This document shows, piece after piece, positions 26,090 through 35,658 of a DNA stretch of 64,000 nt. Origin of the DNA: Hyphomonadaceae bacterium (GTDB lineage: Bacteria; Pseudomonadota; Alphaproteobacteria; Caulobacterales; Hyphomonadaceae); assembly GCA_016714495.1 (NCBI GenBank), contig JADKDU010000002.1, forward strand, positions 248,001 to 312,000, in the 5' to 3' direction. A program made the translations under genes and the position numbers. The notes under the pieces are model-generated. The model ran no database searches and was not told the DNA's origin. It was given only the letters and a program-made list of their open reading frames with translations. The number at the start of each line of letters is the position of its first letter. The stretch's first letter is position 1.

Positions 26090-28129
26090 ATGAACGGAGG
26101 AAAGGCGGCGACCGTGCGTGCGGTCGCCCTGAGCGGACCCTGCGGGGCTGGGAAAACCAGCCTGCTTGAATCGATGCTCCATGCTGCAGAACGCATCCAG
26201 CGAAAAGGATCGGTCGCGCAAGGCACGTCGGTTGGCGACGCGAGCGAAGAGGCGCGAGCCCGAGGCCTCTCGACGGAATTGAACGTCGCGGGCTTCGATT
26301 ATCTGGGCGACCGTTACGTGGTGCTCGATTGTCCCGGCTCGGTCGATTTCGCCAGCGAGGCGGATACGGTCCTGCCAGCCGTTGATCTTACCGTCGTTGT
26401 GGCTGATCCGGACCCCAGCCGCGCAAGCCTGCTGCAGCCGCTATTGCGGCGGCTGGACGAACTCCAAGCGCCCCACTGCATCTTCGTCAACAAGATCGAC
26501 AAGGCGCGCGGGCGGATACGCGAGCTGATGGCGGCGTTGCAGCCTTACAGTCTTGAGCCGCTCGTCGCGCGGCAGATACCGATCTGGAACGACTCAGGCG
26601 CGCTCGGCTACATCGATCTCGCTCTTGAGCGTGCCTACACTTACGAATCCGGCAGGCCGTCCAAGCTGATCCAGATCCCCGAACAGGAAAAGGCGCGGGA
26701 GATAGAGGCCCGCTATCGCATGCTCGAACAGATGGCGGACTTCGACGATCGCCTGATGGAAGAGCTGATCAACGACCACAATCCCGGCCGCGAACACGTT
26801 CTGTCTGATCTCGCAGATGAACTGGGTCGCGTTCAGATCGTGCCGGTCTTTCTCGGTTCTGCGGAAAATGGCTCGGGCGTGCGTCGTCTGTTGAAAGCAT
26901 TGCGCCATGAACTCCCCAGGCTCGAGGCCGCTGCGCAGCGCGCGGGGGCGGATGGGAAATCGGCGCTGGTGCTCAAGACGAAACATGTCGGACAGGCTGG
27001 ACGCCAGACGCTTGTGCGGGTCATGTCGGGCGAAATCCAGGACGGCGACGCCATCACGCTGCCGGATGGCGCAAGCGAACGCGTGGCGGGAATCTTCTCG
27101 CTGCAGGGCGAGAGCCAGCACAAGCTCGACAAAGCGGTGGCTGGCGATGTGGTGTGTCTCGGCCGGCTTGAAAAAGCGAGGCGCGGCGACCTGCTCAGCG
27201 CTGATGGAATTGCGCGCGCATCGAAGGCGCCAAAGGTCGAGCGGCCGGCGGTCTATTCGCTCGCCGTCGAAACACAGAACCGCGCCGACGACGTGAAGCT
27301 CGCGGCCGCAATGGCGCGACTGATCGACGAGGACGGCGCGCTCGACTTCGGTCCAGATGCTGTCACGCGCGAGTTCCGCCTCAAGGGGCAGGGCGAGATG
27401 CATCTCCGCGTTGCGCTCGACCGGCTGAAACGAAAGTTCGGCGTAAGCGTCGCCTCGCACCGCCCGCAGACAGCTTATCGCGAAACCATCTGCTCTTCAT
27501 CCACACAACGTGGAAAGCACAAGAAGCAATCAGGAGGTCACGGCCAGTTCGGTGATGTGGTCCTGGAGGTGCGTCCCGGCCAGCGCGGCAGCGGCATGGC
27601 CTTTGACCAGAAGATTCACGGAGGCGTCGTGCCGAAGCAGTATTTCAGCGCCGTGGAAGACGGCGTTAGAGACGCGTTGCAAAGGGGGCCGCTTGGCTTC
27701 CCCGTCGTTGACGTGGAAGTTACGCTCCTCGATGGCTCGTATCACACGGTCGACAGCTCCGAGATTGCATTCCGCACTGCAGGGCGCATGGCTGTCAGTC
27801 AGGCGTTGCCAGAATGCGATCCGGTGCTGCTTGAGCCCGTGCATACGGTGACGATCCATACGCCATCCGATCAAATGGCGCGGATCACAGCACTGATCCC
27901 GATGCGGCGCGGCCAGATACTTGGCTTTGAGCCGCGCGATGGCTGGTTCGGATGGGATTCCATACGCGCCTATCTTCCTGAGGATGAGCTGCACGACCTG
28001 ATCATCGAAATCCGTTCGGCGACGCAAGGCCTTGGCGAACTGGAGTCCAATTTCGATCACATGGCCGAAGTCACCGGCAAGGCGGCGGCGAAGGCTGTCG
28101 AGTCGCGTCAGATCATGGCTGCAAAGTAA
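26090..28129 (+). CDS. EF-G-like translational GTPase
   Basis: 679 residues, close to EF-G length, with G domain, domain II (about 290-370), then III, IV and V. Visible GTPase motifs are G1 GPCGAGKTS (residue 16), G3 DCPGSVDF and G4 NKID. Domain IV contains GGHGQFGDVVLEV and GGVVPKQYFSAVEDG as in EF-G. The usual G3 in EF-G is DTPGHVDF. Here the His that positions water is Ser, a feature of the EF-G-like paralogue group seen in alphaproteobacteria. It is therefore probably not the main elongation factor. Role unproven; a ribosome-associated stress role is possible. Confidence 0.88.
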   Translation: MNGGKAATVRAVALSGPCGAGKTSLLESMLHAAERIQRKGSVAQGTSVGDASEEARARGLSTELNVAGFDYLGDRYVVLDCPGSVDFASEADTVLPAVDLTVVVADPDPSRASLLQPLLRRLDELQAPHCIFVNKIDKARGRIRELMAALQPYSLEPLVARQIPIWNDSGALGYIDLALERAYTYESGRPSKLIQIPEQEKAREIEARYRMLEQMADFDDRLMEELINDHNPGREHVLSDLADELGRVQIVPVFLGSAENGSGVRRLLKALRHELPRLEAAAQRAGADGKSALVLKTKHVGQAGRQTLVRVMSGEIQDGDAITLPDGASERVAGIFSLQGESQHKLDKAVAGDVVCLGRLEKARRGDLLSADGIARASKAPKVERPAVYSLAVETQNRADDVKLAAAMARLIDEDGALDFGPDAVTREFRLKGQGEMHLRVALDRLKRKFGVSVASHRPQTAYRETICSSSTQRGKHKKQSGGHGQFGDVVLEVRPGQRGSGMAFDQKIHGGVVPKQYFSAVEDGVRDALQRGPLGFPVVDVEVTLLDGSYHTVDSSEIAFRTAGRMAVSQALPECDPVLLEPVHTVTIHTPSDQMARITALIPMRRGQILGFEPRDGWFGWDSIRAYLPEDELHDLIIEIRSATQGLGELESNFDHMAEVTGKAAAKAVESRQIMAAK

Positions 28130-28200
28130 GACGCCACCGGTTGCCTTGCGGTCATATCCGCTCAAAGACTACTCAGGGTGAGGCCGCAAGGAGTGACGGC

Positions 28201-29523
28201 ATGAACAGGCGTGAATTGCTCGTAGGCGCGGGCGCGTTGACGCTGGCGTCTTGCGGCCAGCCACAAGCGGGTCCGGCTCAATCTGCTGTCGCTGCGGCAA
28301 CGCCCGGCGGCGATCCTTTTGCTGGCGCCAAGCTGATGGCGGATGTCGAGTCCTATGTCGGCTTCGGCACGCATCGCACCGGAAGTCCCGGGGATATCGC
28401 AACGTCAGAGTGGTTCGCGAAGCGCTGGCGTGAGCTCGGATACGAGATCGAGCAAACCGAATTCACCTGTCCCAATGCAGATACCGACGTCGCGAAGCTT
28501 CGCATTGGTTCTGAAGAATTCGACGGCTTTGCGCAGCCGCCGCTGTCCTTCACGCCAGAGGGCGGCGTCAACGCGCCCCTGGCCTGGTGGGATCCCAAAT
28601 CGCCGGCGAAGGTGTCGGAGAAGATCGCACTGATCCATATTCCGCGTCAGCCCGGAGCGTCATCACCCGGCGCGGCATATCGCGAAGCCTTCCAGCGGGC
28701 GAATCTCGCCAACGCAAAGGGCATCGTCGCATTGATGTCCGGGCCATCGGGGGAAGTTGTCGCCATCAACACTCCAGTTGAAATGGAGCTCGCGATCCCG
28801 GTGCTTCAAGTTGGCGAGAAGGAGCGTCCGCGCATGGAGGCTTTGCTCGCCGCCAAGCAACCCGCCAAGCTCATCATCGAAGGTCCGGGCGGATTCCGAA
28901 ACGGCAAGAACACCATCGCGCGCCATGGAGCGGCCGGCCCGTGGGTGATCATCTCAACGCCCCAGAGTGGCTGGTTCACCTGTGGCGGCGAACGCGGACC
29001 TGGAATCGCCATGTCACGTGCGCTGTCCGAATGGGCACTGACGAAGAACTTTCCTGTGCGCTGGCTGTTCATCGCGACATCTGGCCACGAGTGGACTGAT
29101 TTTGGAGCGGACATCTTTCACAAGAATCAGGCGCCGGATCCGAAAGAAACGGCGCTCTGGTTTCACCTCGGCGCCAGTTTCGGCGCGCGGGCCTATCAGG
29201 AAACGCCGACCGGTCTCCTCGCGGAGGACACGCCTAACCTTTCGCGCACGTTGATGGCGACGCCCGATCTCACGCCGCTCTGCGAAGCGGCGTTCGCGGG
29301 GCAGCCCGTGATTGAAAAGCCGGCCAAGGCCGAACTGGCGAAAGCGCTCGGCGAATACCGTCTCGTTCTGGAAGAGCAGTATCCCACATCCGCAGGCTTC
29401 TGGGGCGGCAACTCAAAGTTCCACACGCCGATTGACGGCGCGGACTCGACGACGCCTGAAATCATGGAGCCAATCGTTCGTGCAGTCGCGAAGGTTATAG
29501 AGGCGCGCCTGACCGCGCTCTAA
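28201..29523 (+). CDS. M28-like peptidase homologue, lipoprotein, degenerate metal site
   Basis: 440 residues from the ATG at 28201. A Tat-like or Sec lipoprotein signal (MNRRELLVGAGALTLASCG) anchors it. Residues 40-240 resemble the M28 N-terminal part with a PA-like insert (GAAYREAFQRANLANAKGIV). The core has VIISTPQSGWFTCGGERGPG and WLFIATSGHEWTDFGADIF, the positions where M28 enzymes have the His-Asp and Glu-Glu zinc ligands. Here the first pair reads Thr/Ser and only GHE remains at the second. This suggests a non-classical or inactive enzyme. The final HTPID may supply one ligand. It starts 71 bases after the EF-G-like stop. Confidence 0.7.
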   Translation: MNRRELLVGAGALTLASCGQPQAGPAQSAVAAATPGGDPFAGAKLMADVESYVGFGTHRTGSPGDIATSEWFAKRWRELGYEIEQTEFTCPNADTDVAKLRIGSEEFDGFAQPPLSFTPEGGVNAPLAWWDPKSPAKVSEKIALIHIPRQPGASSPGAAYREAFQRANLANAKGIVALMSGPSGEVVAINTPVEMELAIPVLQVGEKERPRMEALLAAKQPAKLIIEGPGGFRNGKNTIARHGAAGPWVIISTPQSGWFTCGGERGPGIAMSRALSEWALTKNFPVRWLFIATSGHEWTDFGADIFHKNQAPDPKETALWFHLGASFGARAYQETPTGLLAEDTPNLSRTLMATPDLTPLCEAAFAGQPVIEKPAKAELAKALGEYRLVLEEQYPTSAGFWGGNSKFHTPIDGADSTTPEIMEPIVRAVAKVIEARLTAL

Positions 29524-29990
29524 TCCTTGCAGCGCTCCCAGGCATACGCCACGGGGCGCGAGCCATCGAGCATCGAGACGTTGGCTGCAAGACCCTTGTC
29601 CGTCGCGCGATAGGTGATGCGCTGGGGATAGTCGTGGTCGCCGTTCTCGAACGTCACCGTGTTCGGGGCAACGAGCGTCAGCGGATCGCGCTTCTCAGTA
29701 AATACCACTGGCCGCTGGCCTTCGGGTGAGGCGACGTACAGGGCAAGCGACGGGCGTGTATCGATACGCGACTGCTCGAATGTTGCGAGCGTGCCGTTGC
29801 GAGTCGTCGTGGCGTATCCAAACATCAGTCCGCCTTCCGGCGGCGACCAGACTTCGAGGTTCACCCCGTCAGTCGATTTCCAGCATCCTACCATGAAGCC
29901 CATGCGACCAAGATCGCGCTTGGGACTGCTGGCGCAACCCGCAAGTGCGACGAGGGTAAGAGCGGCAACGGAAACAAGCTTCAGCGACAT
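29520..29990 (-). CDS. DUF6265-type lipoprotein
   Basis: 156 residues with a lipobox (LVALAGCASS). The mature domain starts LGRMGFMVGCWKSTDG and contains EVWSPPEGGLMFGYATTTRNG, then FENGDHDYPQRITYRA. This is the small beta-barrel-like pattern of DUF6265 proteins, whose function is unknown. The stop overlaps the end of the convergent M28-like gene by four bases, so the two share no terminator. Confidence 0.8.
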   Translation of the reverse strand: MSLKLVSVAALTLVALAGCASSPKRDLGRMGFMVGCWKSTDGVNLEVWSPPEGGLMFGYATTTRNGTLATFEQSRIDTRPSLALYVASPEGQRPVVFTEKRDPLTLVAPNTVTFENGDHDYPQRITYRATDKGLAANVSMLDGSRPVAYAWERCKD

Positions 29991-30089
29991 CGCAAACCCC
30001 AGATGATCTGATCAACGCGAGACGTAGCGCAGCCGAGGGGGCAGGGACAAGCATCTTGGACCACGCGCAGGCCGCTCAAGGCTGCGATG

Positions 30090-31487
30090 TTACGGATTGG
30101 CCACGCCGTCGCGCGTTTCGAGCGTCACAGAGGCAGGCGCCGGCGCCGAAGACGAGACCAGTGCAGGCGTCGCAGCCGCAGGCGCCGTGTTTGCGGCCAC
30201 CATCTGCTGGTCCATCAACTCGGCATCGCGCAGCCCGTCGATCCGGGCTTTCTCAGCCTTGAACGCCTCAAGCTGCGCGCCCGAGAGCGTGCGTCCCGTA
30301 GGCAGTTTCAGCGTCATCGCATTGACCGGCTTGTTGTTCACATACACTTCGTAGTGCAGGTGCGGTCCGGTCGAGCGTCCGGTCGTGCCGACATAGCCGA
30401 TGATCTGACCCTGTTTCACAAAGCTGCCTTTGCTGACGCCCTTGGCGAAGCGGCTCATGTGCGCATAGGCGGTCTGATACCCGTTGGCGTGCTGAATCTT
30501 GGCGAAGTTGCCATACGTGCCGTTCGGCCCGTAGGTGACGAGCTTGCCGTTGCCGGCCGCATAGATCGGCGTGCCGGTAGGCGCCGCGAAGTCCGTGCCC
30601 TTGTGGAGCTTGGTGTAGCCGAGCACCGGATGCTTGCGGTTGCCGAAGCTGGACGAAAGACGCGCGCCGTTGATCGGCGTCTTCATCAGGAACTTCTTCA
30701 CGCTCTGGCCTGAATCGTCGAAGTACTCGACCTGACCATCATCAGATGGCGTGAAGCGATAGAACGTCTTCGAAAGCGCAGCGCCATCCATCGTCGCCAT
30801 CAGGATGGATCCCGTCTTCACCTGCTGGCCGCGCTCGTCTTCGTACGTCTCATACATCATGCCGAAGCGATCGCCCGTGCGAACCTCGCGCTGGAAGTCG
30901 ATGTCGTAGCCGAAGATCTCGGCGTAATCGACGATCTGCTGGTCGGCTGCGCCAAGCTGCGACGCTGTCTGATAAATCGACTGATCCACATCGCCTGAGA
31001 TATAGCTGATACCTGGCGAAAGTTTCGCCTTCAGTTCGTGCGAGGTCCAAGTGCCATCAAGGCCGCGCGAGACCAGCACCTGCGTCTCTGCTTCGGGACG
31101 GAGGGAAAGACCCATCAGGCGCACGGCGCCCTCGGCATCCGTTCCCAGCCAGGCCGTCACATCATCGCCGGGACGCATGCCTCGCAGGTCGACAAACTGG
31201 CTCGCCGCAAACACCGCGCCATTCGCTTCATCACGCGGCGCGCCGATCCGGTCGAGCACGCCCGACAGCGTCTCGTTCCGCAGAACGGAGACGCGCTTCA
31301 TTTCGCTTGAGAGGTTTGCCGCATCATCAGCGCTGGTGAGAGAGGCGACCACCAGACGTGGATCATTCGTATTGTCTGGCGCAGCAGCCTCGACAGGGCG
31401 CGCATTCACGCCAACAACAACAAGCCCAGTCCCCATCAGCACGGCCGCAGCCGCACCCATCCCCCAATCAAACCAACCGTTTTTCAT
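30090..31487 (-). CDS. Membrane-anchored M23 metallopeptidase
   Basis: 465 residues. An N-terminal membrane anchor (GMGAAAAVLMGTGLVVVG) is followed by a periplasmic region (about 50-270) with OapA/LysM-like character (LSGVLDRIGAPRDEANG). The M23 lysostaphin-type domain has the HxxxD zinc motif HKGTDFAAP near residue 300, the conserved AYAHMSRF, and the C-terminal HLHYEV. It is expected to cut peptidoglycan cross-bridges in the periplasm for wall growth or division. The final 60 residues are low complexity. It is divergent from ydbH. Confidence 0.93.
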   Translation of the reverse strand: MKNGWFDWGMGAAAAVLMGTGLVVVGVNARPVEAAAPDNTNDPRLVVASLTSADDAANLSSEMKRVSVLRNETLSGVLDRIGAPRDEANGAVFAASQFVDLRGMRPGDDVTAWLGTDAEGAVRLMGLSLRPEAETQVLVSRGLDGTWTSHELKAKLSPGISYISGDVDQSIYQTASQLGAADQQIVDYAEIFGYDIDFQREVRTGDRFGMMYETYEDERGQQVKTGSILMATMDGAALSKTFYRFTPSDDGQVEYFDDSGQSVKKFLMKTPINGARLSSSFGNRKHPVLGYTKLHKGTDFAAPTGTPIYAAGNGKLVTYGPNGTYGNFAKIQHANGYQTAYAHMSRFAKGVSKGSFVKQGQIIGYVGTTGRSTGPHLHYEVYVNNKPVNAMTLKLPTGRTLSGAQLEAFKAEKARIDGLRDAELMDQQMVAANTAPAAATPALVSSSAPAPASVTLETRDGVANP

Positions 31488-31630
31488 GGGTGCTCCGAAT
31501 AGTTCCTCACGGAACGGAAATCTGGCTCGCCACTATTTCCCCGTTTCGAACACCGAAGCGGCGGCACAAGAACAGCAATAAAAACGTTCAGCTGTCTTTC
31601 CACAAGAACGAATGCATATTTTGACCTCAG

Positions 31631-34600
31631 ATGACTGAAGAAAAACTTGCTCCGAAAGGGCTAATAGCTTCGAAACGTCGCATAATGGGCCTAGTTCTCG
31701 CCCTATTTGCGCTTTTCCTCGCCGCCCTCTGGCTTTTCCGCCAGCCCATCGCCGAGGCGATCGCGCGCAGCGTGTGTGCCGGGCAGAACCTTTCCTGCAA
31801 GGTCAGCATCACCCGCCTGGACTTCGGCGGCGTCACATTAACCGATCTCGATGCGCGGACGCCGAATGCTGCTAACGCTGCGTTAAGCGCTCGCGAACTG
31901 GTGATCGATCTCGTCTGGGACAGCCCCTTCTCGCCGCGCCCCGCTGCGGTGGAAGGGGACGATCTGGTGGTCCGCATCGATCTCACTGGAAAGCGACCAC
32001 TGCTAGGTGATCTCGATACCGCCATCACGAACTTCACGAAGCCGAGCGGCGCGGCGCCCGGACCGATGCCGCGTCTCGCCTTCAAGAAGGTGACGGTAAT
32101 CGGGGACACGCTCTCGGGTCCTGTGCAGGCGCTTGGGTCGATAAAAGCAACGGGACCGGAATCGTTTGTTGTCGATCTGACCGCGCCGCCCGCCACGCTT
32201 GGCATGATGGGCGCGACCATGCAGCTCGCCGGCGGCCAGCTGAAAGCGACAGTCGCGAACAAGCAGATTACTGCGAACGCAAAACTTGACCTCGCGAAGT
32301 TCGAGGCTACGGACACGATCATCTCCGATGTAAGAATCGACGCCACGCTCGAACAGATGGCGGGCGTGCTGAAGGGCGCTGGTTCAGCCAGGCTCGGCAC
32401 GGTCGCCGCGAAGGACACGAAACTCACGGATGCACAGGCGAGCGCAAGCGTGGAGTCGGTCGCGGTCGATCCTGCCGCGCTGGATATTGCGAGCCTTCTT
32501 GCGGGCCTGCGCAAGCTTCAGCTCTCCGCCAGCACGGGCGAGGGCGCCTTCACCGACACGAGCTGGAAGAAGGCAGAACTCACCGCGCTGATCCAGCCAA
32601 AAGGCGGCGGCAAATCTGGCGGCGACGTTTCGCTGGCGATTGACGACATCAAGCTTTCGCAGGGCGCCGCTGGCCGTGTTGAACTGGCCGGCGTCATCGA
32701 CATCCTCGAAGGCGTCGCGGGAAGGGCGCAGGGAACGGCGCGCGTTCGCGCCGCGATCGTCAGCGCCGCAACCAGAAAGCAGCTGGTTGATTCAGTCTCG
32801 TTCCCGCTTGAAGCAGCGCTGCCGGTTTTCGGCGCGGCTGCTGCGAAAGCCCTCGACCGCGCCGCGCAGAATTTCGATGTTGCCGTGCCTTGGTCCGCGA
32901 CATCATCACCCATCAAGGGCGTCGAATTCACGCTTCATGACGGCGCTGAGCTAAAAGCCGCGAGTGGGCTCTCACTCAAGCTCATTGCGCCGAGCGGTCA
33001 GAACAACGTTGCTTCGTACTCGACCGCGCGTGGCGGCGCATGGCTTGTGTCAGGTTCGGTGCGACTCGCGGGAGGCGGCGGTCCCACTTTTTCTCTCGAC
33101 ATTGCAAAGGCGTCCGGCGGCGGCAGGAAGCTCGCCATCGCAGGCCTGGCGGCGCTGAAGCCATGGAAAGTTGGCAGCGACACCATCGCCGCGGAATTCA
33201 ACGGTCTTGATTTCGGCATGGACGAAACTTCCGGCAAAGCCACTGGCCAGCTGATCGTCAATCTCGACGGCGCCTTCGGCGGCGGTGTCTGGAAGGGCGC
33301 GCGAGGCACAGGCGCTGTCAGCGCCGTCTGGGATCGCACAACCTTCTCGGCAGATGCGCCGCGCGGCATGATCATCCAGTGGAAGGAGGCGCGCTACGGG
33401 GAAACCGTCTTTGGCGCCGCCGCGCTGCATTACGCGCCGCAAGGTCGGTTGGCGGAACGCATCGATGATGGCGTCGTGGGACGCGGCAGCCTCGAAGCCG
33501 TGACGATCCCGGTCAATGGCGGCGCATGGAATGCAAAGGCAGCCCTGGGCGCCATCGGCATCAACTGGCGCGCGGCAGAAGGCTTCCGCGCCAATTTCGA
33601 TGCGGCGCCCCTAGCGGTCGATATGACACTTGACCAGCGCAAGGTCCCGATCCGCGTCGCGGATGTCACCGGCACGCTCGATCTTCGCGATGGCTGGCGC
33701 ATCACCGGCGGCTTCAAGGGCGGCGGTGCTCAAGCTGAAGAGGCAAGCGTCGCGGACCTGGGCGGCAGGTTCAATCTCGGCGGCAAGGGCGACACGCTCG
33801 ATGGCGCCCTGTCTGATATTGCGATGCGTGTCTTCGACCCGAAGACAGAGGAAGAGGGCAGGCGCTTTGAGGAAGTGAAGTTCGAAGGCTCGGCTACGCT
33901 CCGTGACAGCGTGGCCAGCTTCACGGGTGGTTTCTCCATGGCTAAGTCCGGCATGCAGATCGCGCAGGTTACAGGCCGCCACAGCCTCGAAAAAAACGAG
34001 GGCTCGCTCACCTTTGAGCCGATCCCGCTCATCTTCGCACCGCGCGTGTTCCAGCCTTACGATCTGTCGCCAGTGCTCCGCGGCCCGGCTGGCGTCACGG
34101 GACGCACTGACATTTCTGGCGCAGTGTCGTGGAACGCCGATGGTCTGAAGGCCAGCGCCTTGGTCGATCTGCGCAAGATGGGCTTCACGCTTGCTTCGGC
34201 AGGCGTGTTCGAGGGCGTATCGGGCAAGGTCGAGATCGCCGATGTGTTCAACATGAAGTCCGCGCCCGGCCAGCAGATCACGATGGACAAGGTCACCCTC
34301 GGCCTGCCGATCGAGAAGGGAACGATCCGCTTCCAGCTCATCGGCTATGATGCAATTCGTCTCGACAACGCTGAGTGGCCATTCGGGGGCGGCTTCATTC
34401 GGGTGAAACCGATGGACTTCGCCTTCACCGAGGGAACAGAAAACCGCCTCGTCGCCCAGGCGGTGAACTGGGATCTCGCCAAGCTCGTAGAACAGTTCAA
34501 GTTGCCCGACATCAAGCTTGTCGGGACTGTGGCGGGCGATTTCCCGGTCGTGTTCAGAACGGGTTCAGCCACGATTGATAATGCTACTCTCGAAGCGTCG

Positions 34601-34915
34601 AAAGAAGGCGGCGTTATCCAGTATTCAGGTTCGCCCGGTGATGCAGCGGCCCAGGCGGACGAGAACTCGAAGATGGTCTTCGATGCGCTCAAGGACTTCC
34701 GCTATCAGGTGTTGAAAGTGGGACTGAACGGCGACCTTGCAGGACGAATGGTGATGAGTCTCAGCGTGCTCGGCCGCAATCCTGACGTGCTCGGCGGACA
34801 GCCTTTCCAGTTGAACATCGGCATCGACAGCGAGTTAGTCAGACTACTGACCTCGACGACCAGCCAGCCGGATATTCGGACAGCTGTTGGTCAGGTGATT
34901 GGAGACAAGCATTGA
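31631..34915 (+). CDS. ydbH: YdbH-family AsmA-like intermembrane lipid transport protein
   Basis: 1094 residues. One N-terminal inner-membrane helix (MGLVLALFALFLAALWLF) precedes a very long repetitive beta-strand region. The C-terminal part (SVVELSPVL-like FQPYDLSPVLRGPAGVTGR, then IRFQLIGYDAIRLDNAEWPFGGG) is characteristic of the YdbH dicarboxylate-transport-like domain. The family forms groove-shaped bridges that move phospholipid to the outer membrane, together with the lipoprotein YnbE. Genes for YnbE- and YdbL-like proteins follow immediately, the same order as in Escherichia coli. The long open frame is uninterrupted. Confidence 0.9.
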   Translation: MTEEKLAPKGLIASKRRIMGLVLALFALFLAALWLFRQPIAEAIARSVCAGQNLSCKVSITRLDFGGVTLTDLDARTPNAANAALSARELVIDLVWDSPFSPRPAAVEGDDLVVRIDLTGKRPLLGDLDTAITNFTKPSGAAPGPMPRLAFKKVTVIGDTLSGPVQALGSIKATGPESFVVDLTAPPATLGMMGATMQLAGGQLKATVANKQITANAKLDLAKFEATDTIISDVRIDATLEQMAGVLKGAGSARLGTVAAKDTKLTDAQASASVESVAVDPAALDIASLLAGLRKLQLSASTGEGAFTDTSWKKAELTALIQPKGGGKSGGDVSLAIDDIKLSQGAAGRVELAGVIDILEGVAGRAQGTARVRAAIVSAATRKQLVDSVSFPLEAALPVFGAAAAKALDRAAQNFDVAVPWSATSSPIKGVEFTLHDGAELKAASGLSLKLIAPSGQNNVASYSTARGGAWLVSGSVRLAGGGGPTFSLDIAKASGGGRKLAIAGLAALKPWKVGSDTIAAEFNGLDFGMDETSGKATGQLIVNLDGAFGGGVWKGARGTGAVSAVWDRTTFSADAPRGMIIQWKEARYGETVFGAAALHYAPQGRLAERIDDGVVGRGSLEAVTIPVNGGAWNAKAALGAIGINWRAAEGFRANFDAAPLAVDMTLDQRKVPIRVADVTGTLDLRDGWRITGGFKGGGAQAEEASVADLGGRFNLGGKGDTLDGALSDIAMRVFDPKTEEEGRRFEEVKFEGSATLRDSVASFTGGFSMAKSGMQIAQVTGRHSLEKNEGSLTFEPIPLIFAPRVFQPYDLSPVLRGPAGVTGRTDISGAVSWNADGLKASALVDLRKMGFTLASAGVFEGVSGKVEIADVFNMKSAPGQQITMDKVTLGLPIEKGTIRFQLIGYDAIRLDNAEWPFGGGFIRVKPMDFAFTEGTENRLVAQAVNWDLAKLVEQFKLPDIKLVGTVAGDFPVVFRTGSATIDNATLEASKEGGVIQYSGSPGDAAAQADENSKMVFDALKDFRYQVLKVGLNGDLAGRMVMSLSVLGRNPDVLGGQPFQLNIGIDSELVRLLTSTTSQPDIRTAVGQVIGDKH

Positions 34916-34965
34916 CGGCCAGATTGACGAAGCATGCAGGAGAGGCAAGGGTCGCCGCCGGAAGC

Positions 34966-35193
34966 ATGGAGCAACCGATGCAAAGCAGCGATATGCCAAT
35001 CGCAAAGGCGCTTGCGCCCGCACTTGTCGTCGCTGTGGCGATGGGCGCAGCCGCCTGCACGCCGACCGTTCGGATCGAGGCGTCGGACAAGCCGATCACA
35101 ATCAATTTGAACGTCAAGATCGACCAGGAGGTTCGCTATCGTCTCGACAAGGACCTCGAGGATGCGATCGCCAAGAACCCAGATTTGTTCTGA
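34966..35193 (+). CDS. ynbE: YnbE-like lipoprotein
   Basis: 75 residues from the ATG at 34966 (upstream GGAAG). A TTG at 34912 overlapping the ydbH stop has a good GGAG and is possible, and an ATG at 34993 would give the neatest lipoprotein signal (MPIAKALAPALVVAVAMGAAAC). The mature part CTPTVRIEASDKPITINLNVKIDQEV is the YnbE signature. It stacks on the C-terminal end of YdbH at the outer membrane. The start is the only real uncertainty. Confidence 0.85.
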   Translation: MEQPMQSSDMPIAKALAPALVVAVAMGAAACTPTVRIEASDKPITINLNVKIDQEVRYRLDKDLEDAIAKNPDLF

Positions 35194-35214
35194 GGCAGGA
35201 AAAAGGAGCCTGTC

Positions 35215-35571
35215 ATGAGCATGTTCAAGAAATTCGCCACCTGGTTTGCCGCCATCTTCGCCGCCGCGACCCTGATGACCGCTTACGCCGCCGATCCCGT
35301 GATTGAACAGGCCAAGGCGCAAGGCATCGTCGGCGAACAGTTCGATGGCTATCTCGGCATCGTCGATGCCGGCAAAGCCTCGGCCGATCTCAAACGGCGC
35401 GTGCAGGAAACCAATGCCGGCCGTCTGCAGGTCTACACGGAAATCTCCAAGAAGGCCGGGGACAGCGTGCAGGTCGTCGCGGCCGCCATGGCTGAAAAGA
35501 ACATCGCGCGCGCCGAATCCGGCGAGGTCGTGAAACCAGGCGCCAACAATCCGTGGACCAGGAAACCGTAA
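35215..35571 (+). CDS. ydbL: YdbL-like periplasmic protein (DUF1318)
   Basis: 118 residues with a signal peptide (KFATWFAAIFAAATLMTAYA). The mature chain has the DUF1318 features EQAKAQGIVGEQFDGYLGIVD and LKRRVQETNAGR with VYTEISKKAG. YdbL is thought to help regulate or assemble YdbH-YnbE. It starts 21 bases after ynbE with AAAAAGGAG upstream, completing the three-gene operon. A hairpin follows. Confidence 0.92.
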   Translation: MSMFKKFATWFAAIFAAATLMTAYAADPVIEQAKAQGIVGEQFDGYLGIVDAGKASADLKRRVQETNAGRLQVYTEISKKAGDSVQVVAAAMAEKNIARAESGEVVKPGANNPWTRKP

Positions 35572-35603
35572 GGGCGGTCCTTGCTTGAACCATGATAAGC
35601 AGG

Positions 35604-35630
35604 GCGGCCTCGGATCAACTCCGGGGCCGC
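35604..35630 (+). terminator. Hairpin after ydbL
   Basis: GCGGCCTCGG (35604-35613) pairs with CCGGGGCCGC (35621-35630) with one T-G wobble and a 7-base loop. A short T-containing stretch follows. Probable intrinsic terminator of the ydbH operon, weak because there is no T-run. Confidence 0.5.
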
Positions 35631-35658
35631 TTCGCATTCCGGTGGGTAGGGAGGTCCA

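Noticed and set aside
30087..30713. 208-residue plus-strand frame opposite the M23 gene
   Set aside because: It is Arg/Val-rich with no motif, and the minus strand encodes a clear M23 endopeptidase.
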